Assembly (NCBI GenBank): GCA_946408145.1
Contig: CAMJQX010000084.1
Location: 1-6,861, forward strand
Length of the DNA: 6,861 bases
Reading direction: 5' to 3'
Origin: an uncultured Clostridia bacterium
Lineage (GTDB): Bacteria > Bacillota_A > Clostridia > Oscillospirales > Oscillospiraceae
A program made the position numbers and the translations under genes. Positions 1 to 4,952 of this stretch are shown here, in pieces. Numbering within the stretch: the stretch's first letter is position 1; each line of letters starts with the position of its first letter. Below the pieces are notes generated by a model. The model searched no databases. It was not told the DNA's origin and was given only the letters and a program-made list of their open reading frames with translations.

Positions 1-3000
1 CGGATCTTCTGCGAGATGCTCTCATCCAGACGGCTGACGTGGGAGATGACGCCGACCAAGCGGTCGCCTTCGGTCAGCATCCTGAGCATATCCATCGCCT
101 TATCGAGGTAATCCTCACTCAGGGTTCCGAAGCCTTCGTCGATAAAGAGCGCCTCCATCTGCCGGCCGCCGGCGTGGTTCTGCACCACGTCAGACAGTCC
201 GAGCGCCAGCGCGAGAGAGGTAAAGAAGGTCTCGCCGCCGGAGAGGGAGCCGGGGCCGCGCCGCCTTCCGGTGCTGTTGTCCAGCACCTCCACCTCAAGA
301 CCGGCTGCGGCGTTGCGCCGATCCGCGGCCGTCTTGTGTACAAGCTCGTAGCGGCCTCCGCTCATCAGTTCCATGCGGCGGTTGGCCATTTCGAGCACCT
401 CACGGAATACGGCGCCCATAACATAGCGGTCAAAGCTCAGCTTGCCGCTGTCGCTGCTGCTGCCGACAGCCAGCGGGGCGAGCCTGTCCAGACGCTTCCA
501 CGCGCCGTCGGTCTTTGACAGGGAGGCGATCGCCTCCTCGGCGCGGCGGAACACCTGCTCATGATTCTGCTGCAGGGTGAACTGCCTGGTGCAGCATGTG
601 TCAGCCTGTCGGCAGCGGTCCTTGAGCGCTTCGATCTGCGCGCCGATCTCGCCGAGATCGGTGTGGGTCTTTCCCTCCGTCTGTCTGCTCAGTCTGTCGA
701 TCTGACCGCGCGTGTTCGTTTTCGCGCTCTCGTGGTCGTTGAGCGCCTTCTGCTCCGTCCGCAGCCAGATCTCGCCGTCCGCATCGCCGATCGGCGCCAG
801 GGCCCGCTCCGCCTCCGCGGGATCGGCAAAGCCCGCCTCGCGCAGCGCCGCTTCCAGCGCCAGCGTGCTGCGTTCCTGTTCCTGCGCCATCCTTGTCAGC
901 GCGCTCCGCTTCTCGTCGAGCGTCCCCGTGATCCGGTCGCGCCTTTGATTTGCTTCTTTCAGCGCGTTTTCGTGGACTTCGATCCCACTGCGCAGTTCGT
1001 TCAGCCGCAGCCGCAGCCGCTCGATCTCCGCGCGGGCGCTCTGCTCGTCGGGAAAGCTCAGCTGCTTGAGCAGCTCGCCGATGGCGGCCTCCGCCTCACG
1101 CGCCGCGGCGGCCTGACTGCGCTGCGTTTCCAGAAGCGTCTCGATCGAATCTCGAAGCTGTTTTTCCTCTGCCTCAAGCACGGGCAGCCGCTGTCTGCCG
1201 CGCTCGCGCTCGCGTTTGCGCGCGGCAGACAGCTCCTTTCTCGTCATCGCTTCCTTCTCGGCAGATCTCGCGGATGCGATGGCCTCTGCCAGATACGTGC
1301 CGCCGGTCAGCTGCTCCCAGCACTGGAGGCCGCTCAGCAGAGAACCGGCCTTTTGGATGATGCTCTGCCTGCCGGCTTCAACGGATGCTGACAGCCGCTC
1401 CGTCTTTGCCGCCTGCCCGGCACGCGTCTTCTCTTTTGCGGCTGCCGCCTGACGCGCTCGCTCGACCGTGTCCGCGTCCGGCGTGTCGGCGGAAAGGATC
1501 GCAAGCTTTGGCAGATGCTCGCGGCAAAGGCGGCTGCGGCAGACGGGACACTCGGCCTCGCCGTCCTGCTCCAGCGTCGTGCGAAGCTCCCGCGCCAGAA
1601 GATCCGCCTGCCCGGCCAGAAAGCGCTGGTAGAGGACGTCATACTGCCTCTGCGCCTCGGATACGGCGGCGGTCAGCGTGAGAAGCTGTCTTTTCTCTCC
1701 CTCCAGCGTCGACTCGCTGCGCCGCAGCTCCTCGACGTTTTCACGCAGTCCGTCGCGCCCGTCGAGTGCGTCGAGCCTCTTCTTTGCCTCTTCATACCGC
1801 GCCTCACAGCGCAGCGCCGCGCTGTCAGCATCGTCGAGCTCCGCGAGCTTTTCTTTCAGCCGCTGCAGTTCCGCGCCAGCTTCGATCAGCTCCGTCCTCG
1901 TTTTCTCCGCTTTGTCGCCCGCGGTCTGCGCGGCCGTCTCAGCATCAGCCTTCTCTTTCCTTCGCTGCGCCAGATCCCTGTAACGCGGCAGCTGCTCTCC
2001 AAGCTGCCTCTGCTTCGCGCCGAGCTCGTCCGCTTCCTTCTTTGCCGCCTCGTCCCCGTCAACAGCCTCTTTGGACCGCTGCACGGCGAGTTCTTCCTCT
2101 ACGAGCTGCGCCTGCAGTTCTTCGATCTCCCGCTGCGTGCGGTTCAGGTTCCGATATGCCTGCTCGAAGGCGTCTATCGCCGGGCGGGCCCTGTGCAGAG
2201 AGGCTTCCGCGCGCAGCAGGGCCTGCCTTCTCTGCGCCATGGCATCGTCCTGCGCCTCGAGCGCCGCAAGCAGCTCACGCTGCCGGGACAGATCGTCCAG
2301 TTGGGCATTGACGGCCTCCGCCGCTCCGAGCTGTCCGTTCTTTCGATCGATCTCTTCCCGGATCGCGTCCCGCTGCGTCTGCATCTGTTCGAGCACTTCC
2401 CGCTCGCGGGAGATCAGCGCGCCGAGATTGTCAAGCAATGCAGGATTGTCCGGCAGATAGCGAACAGGATCCTCATCCTCCGGCGCGAGAAAGCTGTTGC
2501 TCATCAAGCTCTTCAGCTCCGCGCTGTGCGCGTCTCTGCGTTTTCTCAGCTTTTCACGCGCCTCATAGAGCAGGTTTTGATATCGTATATATTCGGAGCT
2601 GTCGAACAGCTTGCCGAGGATGTCGTTTTTCTTGTTGCTGTCGGCGTCCAGAAATTCTTTGAATTTGCCCTGCGCCAGCATGATGATCTTGCGGAACTGC
2701 TCCGCGTTCAGGCCCAGCAGCTCCTCAACGCGTTCCGTGACGTTTCTTGCGCCCTTTGTCGGCGCGCGCTCGGGCTCCCGCAGGACGGCATCGATCTTGC
2801 CGTCGCCGTACTGTCCGGGCTGCCCCTGCTTTTTTTGAAAGTGGATCCGGCGCTCCGCGGTAAAGACTTTCCCGCTCTGGGAAAAACGGAGCGTGACGAC
2901 GGTATCCTCCGATTTGGGGACATAGTCGCAGTGCAGCATATCGGTGCTGCGTTCGCCGCCGCTCGCGACCCCGTAGAGCGCGAACATGATCGCGTCGAAG

Positions 3001-3128
3001 ATCGTGGTCTTGCCCGCGCCGGTGTCGCCGGTGACCAGGAAGGGGCTCTCTTTGATCGCCTCAAACGGCACTGCCGTTTTCGCGGCGTAAGAGCCGAATG
3101 CGGTCATTTCCAGATAAAGCGGTCTCAT
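1..3128 (-). CDS. sbcC: SbcC, ATPase subunit of SbcCD nuclease (C-terminus cut by window edge)
   Basis: Rad50-type SMC-like ATPase that partners SbcD in cutting hairpins and processing blocked double-strand DNA ends in the cytoplasm. About 1042 codons are visible without a stop. In order: start MRPLYLEMTAFGSYA, Walker A GDTGAGKTT (residues 34-42), Q-loop LAQGKF (Q153), a long Glu/Arg/Ala-rich coiled-coil arm (about 180-510), zinc hook CPVC (C527, C530), the returning arm (about 545-870), ABC signature LSGGE (962-966), Walker B LFIDEGFG (D997, E998), and H-loop SHVSRLDE just before the edge. All motifs lie in one frame, so no frameshift is apparent. Family proteins are about 1000-1100 residues, so only roughly 20-40 residues should be missing. 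The start overlaps the sbcD stop (ATGA) and has a strong Shine-Dalgarno, implying translational coupling. The hook lacks the usual CPxCGS form: it reads CPVCRSRLC, with an extra Cys at 535. Identification is very secure. Confidence 0.97.
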   Translation of the reverse strand, partial: MRPLYLEMTAFGSYAAKTAVPFEAIKESPFLVTGDTGAGKTTIFDAIMFALYGVASGGERSTDMLHCDYVPKSEDTVVTLRFSQSGKVFTAERRIHFQKKQGQPGQYGDGKIDAVLREPERAPTKGARNVTERVEELLGLNAEQFRKIIMLAQGKFKEFLDADSNKKNDILGKLFDSSEYIRYQNLLYEAREKLRKRRDAHSAELKSLMSNSFLAPEDEDPVRYLPDNPALLDNLGALISREREVLEQMQTQRDAIREEIDRKNGQLGAAEAVNAQLDDLSRQRELLAALEAQDDAMAQRRQALLRAEASLHRARPAIDAFEQAYRNLNRTQREIEELQAQLVEEELAVQRSKEAVDGDEAAKKEADELGAKQRQLGEQLPRYRDLAQRRKEKADAETAAQTAGDKAEKTRTELIEAGAELQRLKEKLAELDDADSAALRCEARYEEAKKRLDALDGRDGLRENVEELRRSESTLEGEKRQLLTLTAAVSEAQRQYDVLYQRFLAGQADLLARELRTTLEQDGEAECPVCRSRLCREHLPKLAILSADTPDADTVERARQAAAAKEKTRAGQAAKTERLSASVEAGRQSIIQKAGSLLSGLQCWEQLTGGTYLAEAIASARSAEKEAMTRKELSAARKRERERGRQRLPVLEAEEKQLRDSIETLLETQRSQAAAAREAEAAIGELLKQLSFPDEQSARAEIERLRLRLNELRSGIEVHENALKEANQRRDRITGTLDEKRSALTRMAQEQERSTLALEAALREAGFADPAEAERALAPIGDADGEIWLRTEQKALNDHESAKTNTRGQIDRLSRQTEGKTHTDLGEIGAQIEALKDRCRQADTCCTRQFTLQQNHEQVFRRAEEAIASLSKTDGAWKRLDRLAPLAVGSSSDSGKLSFDRYVMGAVFREVLEMANRRMELMSGGRYELVHKTAADRRNAAAGLEVEVLDNSTGRRRGPGSLSGGETFFTSLALALGLSDVVQNHAGGRQMEALFIDEGFGTLSEDYLDKAMDMLRMLTEGDRLVGVISHVSRLDESISQKI

Positions 3129-4354
3129 GCGTCACCCTCCTGTTCCTGCGCGAAAGCGAGCAGCCGGTCGATCTGCTTTTCCGGCGGCAGGCCGCCCAGA
3201 AGCAGCTCGCCCGCGTACGCGATCAGCGCGGCCTCCGACTCCGTGGGCAGTTCGCCTCCCATGCGCTCCGCAAAGAAGTCCGTAAACAGCGCCTCCACGC
3301 TCTTCTGTTCAACGGCGCTGCGCTCCGGTCCCTTCACGTCGGAATAGGCGTGGTATTCCGACGCGATCTCCATCAGCACGCTGTCTCTGCTCTCGCACAG
3401 GTCGCGGAAAAACGAAGCGATCTCCTGCGTTACGCGCCGGTCGGTCAGCACCACGCGAAGATACTCGCCGCGCCGGGTATCCGCGATTGCCTCCGCCCGC
3501 AGCCGCTCGAACTCTCCCTTCATCTCGCGCATCGGGTGCAGCGGTGGGATAAGGAGCGTCTCGCTCGTGATCGCTTCGCCCTTGGCGCCGATCTCCACCA
3601 GCACGGGGCCTTTGGCCGGCTGCCGGGTCTCGTCAAAGTGATAGCACAGGGGCGAACCGGCATAGCGTACGGTCTCCCGCCCCACGGGGTAGGCCGCGTG
3701 GATATGGCCGAGCGCCGCATAGTCGAAGCCGTCAAAGGCGGTGTAATCGATCTGTCCGACGCCGCCGATCATGGACTCCGAGCCGCCGCGAAGCCCCTCC
3801 GCGCCGCCGGCTGTCACATACTGATGGGCGACGAGCACGTTGCGCTGCGAAAAGTCGACAGGCTGGCGGGCGAGCAGCGCCCGCACAGCGCCGTCATTGT
3901 CTCTGGGGCAATCCTCGCCGAGGACATGCGCGATCATCGCCGGAAATACGTAAGGCATGAGCCAGAAGGTCACCGTTCCGTGTTCATCACGGAGCGGGAT
4001 GTGCACAAGCTCAGGCGAATCCGAGAGCGGGCGCGAGATATGTACGCCCTGCCGGGAGAGCAGCGGCGCGGCAAAGGACAGGCGCTGGACCGAGTCATGG
4101 TTCCCGGCGCTCAGCATGACCGGGATGCTGCGCGCGGCCAGCTCCGTCAGCATATGGCTCAGCAGCTGCATCGCGTCTCCCGACGGGGCGCTGCGGTCAT
4201 AGACGTCCCCCGCGACCAGCACAGCATCCGGCTTCACGCGGTCGCAGAGCATCAGAAAGCGTTCGATCCATACGGCCTGATCGCCGCTTTCCAGCAGAGA
4301 GACGCCGTGTATGGACTTTCCGAGATGCAGATCCGACAGATGCAGAAATCGCAT
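3125..4354 (-). CDS. sbcD: SbcD, Mre11-type metallophosphoesterase nuclease subunit
   Basis: Complete 409-residue nuclease subunit of SbcCD; the family is Mn-dependent and has exonuclease and endonuclease activity gated by SbcC ATP hydrolysis. The five phosphoesterase motifs are intact: LSDLHLGK (D8, H10), AGDVYDR (D50), AGNHD (N85, H86, D87), VAHQYV (H177) and LGHIHA (H217, H219), which supply the usual seven metal ligands plus the catalytic His. After these comes YAGSPLCYHFDE (231-242), matching the family's conserved YxGSP-like segment, then a capping/C-terminal region of about 150 residues. Length fits the family (about 370-420). The ATG at 4354 is chosen because the protein begins with the canonical MRFLHLSDLHLG and a GGAGGAG box lies 5 bases upstream. 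It is the first gene of a leftward operon and its TGA overlaps the sbcC ATG. Nothing looks degraded. Confidence 0.97.
   Translation of the reverse strand: MRFLHLSDLHLGKSIHGVSLLESGDQAVWIERFLMLCDRVKPDAVLVAGDVYDRSAPSGDAMQLLSHMLTELAARSIPVMLSAGNHDSVQRLSFAAPLLSRQGVHISRPLSDSPELVHIPLRDEHGTVTFWLMPYVFPAMIAHVLGEDCPRDNDGAVRALLARQPVDFSQRNVLVAHQYVTAGGAEGLRGGSESMIGGVGQIDYTAFDGFDYAALGHIHAAYPVGRETVRYAGSPLCYHFDETRQPAKGPVLVEIGAKGEAITSETLLIPPLHPMREMKGEFERLRAEAIADTRRGEYLRVVLTDRRVTQEIASFFRDLCESRDSVLMEIASEYHAYSDVKGPERSAVEQKSVEALFTDFFAERMGGELPTESEAALIAYAGELLLGGLPPEKQIDRLLAFAQEQEGDA
3135..3141 (-). promoter_or_regulatory. Shine-Dalgarno of sbcC
   Basis: AGGAGGG on the minus strand, 6 bases before the sbcC ATG and lying inside the last codons of sbcD. 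It fixes the sbcC start at 3128. With the 4-base ATGA overlap it suggests coupled translation of the two subunits. Confidence 0.85.
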
Positions 4355-4359
4355 GGTAT

Positions 4360-4366
4360 CTCCTCC
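4360..4366 (-). promoter_or_regulatory. Shine-Dalgarno of sbcD
   Basis: GGAGGAG on the minus strand, 5 bases before the sbcD ATG. It is near-consensus and supports the start at 4354. Confidence 0.85.
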
Positions 4367-4393
4367 GTGTGATGAGAATGAATCGCTTCCCGC

Positions 4394-4402
4394 ATTATAT
4401 CA
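4394..4402 (-). promoter_or_regulatory. Extended -10 promoter of sbcDC
   Basis: The minus strand reads TGATATAAT, a perfect TATAAT with the TG of an extended -10. No good -35 is visible 16-18 bases upstream: the best hexamers match TTGACA at only 3 of 6, as expected when an extended -10 compensates. Predicted transcription start is near 4387, giving a leader of about 33 bases before the sbcD ATG. Identified by motif and position only. Confidence 0.65.
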
Positions 4403-4440
4403 TTTTCCGCTTACCTTGCATAGTCGTGAAAGGTTTCCGG

Positions 4441-4469
4441 TTGTACTTTTCCGCATGAGATGGTATAAT
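4441..4469 (+). promoter_or_regulatory. Extended -10 promoter of the Lar-like gene
   Basis: Weak -35 TTGTAC (4441-4446), a 17-base spacer, then TATAAT (4464-4469) preceded by TGG, which is again an extended -10. Transcription should start near 4476, about 24 bases before the TTG start. This promoter argues against the in-frame ATG at 4455, which would lie upstream of the transcript start. Confidence 0.7.
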
Positions 4470-4485
4470 ACTTTCAGTTTTGAGC

Positions 4486-4492
4486 GGGAGGA
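4486..4492 (+). promoter_or_regulatory. Shine-Dalgarno deciding a TTG start
   Basis: GGGAGGA ends 7 bases before TTG 4500. No in-frame ATG or GTG lies at a suitable distance, so this box selects TTG as the start of the small zinc-ribbon gene. Confidence 0.75.
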
Positions 4493-4499
4493 CACGATA

Positions 4500-4724
4500 T
4501 TGAACATTCACGAAGAACTGATCCTGCAGGACTGCCCCTTCTGCGGCGGTCCCGGGCTTCTGGAAGAAGAGAACGGCTGGTGCTGGTACGCGATCTGTCT
4601 CGACTGCGGCTCGCAGACCGCGCCCTTCGAATACCACAGGCCGGAGGACCGGCATGCGGCGGCCGCAAAGGCGGCGCATCTCTGGAACATCGGCAAGGTG
4701 GTTCGGGCCAATCCGAACGAATAA
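4500..4724 (+). CDS. Small Lar-like zinc-ribbon protein (restriction-alleviation family)
   Basis: A 74-residue protein starting at TTG. It has the pattern CPFCGG (C12, C15), a Gly/Trp/Tyr-containing strand segment, CLDCG (C33, C36), then an Ala/His-rich helix ending in a conserved-looking WN (62-63). This CPFCGG...CxxCG...A..WN layout is that of the Lar family of small zinc ribbons. The founding member, from the Rac prophage, relieves type I restriction; most relatives are phage or chromosomal proteins of unknown role. Four Cys probably bind one zinc. The start is set by the Shine-Dalgarno and by a promoter placing the transcript 5' end after the alternative ATG at 4455. It is divergent from sbcDC and has its own terminator, so it is a single-gene unit. 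Family assignment is fairly secure; an anti-restriction activity in this organism is not shown. Confidence 0.85.
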   Translation: MNIHEELILQDCPFCGGPGLLEEENGWCWYAICLDCGSQTAPFEYHRPEDRHAAAAKAAHLWNIGKVVRANPNE

Positions 4725-4735
4725 GCATGCTTGCG

Positions 4736-4804
4736 GCGCAGGGCTTTATGCCCTGCGCTTTGCCGTCCGCGGCCGCATCCGGCAGCCGCAGTTTTTTTGT
4801 TTTT
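4736..4804 (+). terminator. Intrinsic terminator region after the Lar-like gene
   Basis: A perfect 9-bp stem GCGCAGGGC/GCCCTGCGC with loop TTTAT (4736-4758) begins 12 bases after the TAA but is followed by only three T. The strong T-tract (T7 G T5, 4792-4804) comes about 33 bases later. It is directly preceded by CGCAG (4787-4791), which can pair with CTGCG (4753-4757), with TGCCG (4761-4765) and CGGCA (4780-4784) pairing inside. A smaller GCGGC/GCCGC hairpin (4769-4773 with 4785-4789) is another option. Termination at the T-tract is likely; which hairpin drives it is unclear. Confidence 0.75.
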
Positions 4805-4830
4805 CTTAGACAAACGCCGCCCTGCTGTCG

Positions 4831-4859
4831 TTGACATTTATTCTGCCAACAGATAAACT
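4831..4859 (+). promoter_or_regulatory. Promoter of the Fe-S flavoprotein gene
   Basis: Perfect -35 TTGACA (4831-4836), 17-base spacer, and -10 TAAACT (4854-4859, 4 of 6 matches to TATAAT). Transcription should begin near 4866, leaving a leader of about 87 bases before TTG 4953. The leader shows only a weak possible stem (AAGGT 4867-4871 with ACCTT 4888-4892) and no riboswitch I recognise. Confidence 0.65.
4837..4857 (+). promoter_or_regulatory. Operator-like inverted repeat over the flavoprotein promoter
   Basis: Outer arms TTTAT and ATAAA are a perfect 5-bp dyad separated by 11 bases. Inside, TCTG (4842-4845) and CAGA (4850-4853) form a second small dyad offset by one base. The element fills the spacer and enters the -10, where a bound regulator would block RNA polymerase. 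No known regulator consensus is recognised, and short AT-rich dyads arise by chance, so this is tentative. Confidence 0.3.
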
Positions 4860-4940
4860 TATGATGAAGGTTTATGACCAATTCTTCACCTTTTCCCGCA
4901 TGTTTCACTCAGGAGAGAATCTGCAGAATCACAACATACA

Positions 4941-4946
4941 GGAGGG
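4941..4946 (+). promoter_or_regulatory. Shine-Dalgarno deciding a TTG start
   Basis: GGAGGG lies 6 bases before TTG 4953. No in-frame ATG occurs nearby upstream, and the first in-frame downstream ATG (residue 43) falls inside the winged-helix-like segment. This box therefore fixes the start of the large flavoprotein. Confidence 0.75.
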
Positions 4947-4952
4947 ATATCT

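Noticed and set aside
1515..3347. A 610-codon open frame on the plus strand across sbcC and the end of sbcD.
   Set aside because: It is a GC-rich shadow crossing two well-supported minus-strand genes, has no Shine-Dalgarno or promoter of note, and has no recognisable domain.
3098..4372. A 424-codon open frame on the plus strand opposite sbcD.
   Set aside because: It is the antisense image of sbcD, whose nuclease motifs are all intact on the minus strand. The His/Arg-rich product resembles no family.
4311..4499. N-terminal extension of the Lar-like gene to ATG 4311 or ATG 4455.
   Set aside because: ATG 4311 lies inside sbcD and ATG 4455 lies upstream of the -10 box. The extension has no zinc-ribbon content, and a good Shine-Dalgarno points to TTG 4500.
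4920..4927. TCTGCAGA palindrome in the leader, echoing the TCTG/CAGA pair in the promoter.
   Set aside because: Eight bases are too short to support a second operator, and the spacing differs from the upstream element. Recorded only as a coincidence unless conserved.
4725..4952. Possible riboswitch, T-box or attenuator in the gap before the flavoprotein gene.
   Set aside because: The leader after the promoter is only about 87 bases with a weak 5-bp stem, no T-box sequence and no terminator between promoter and gene.
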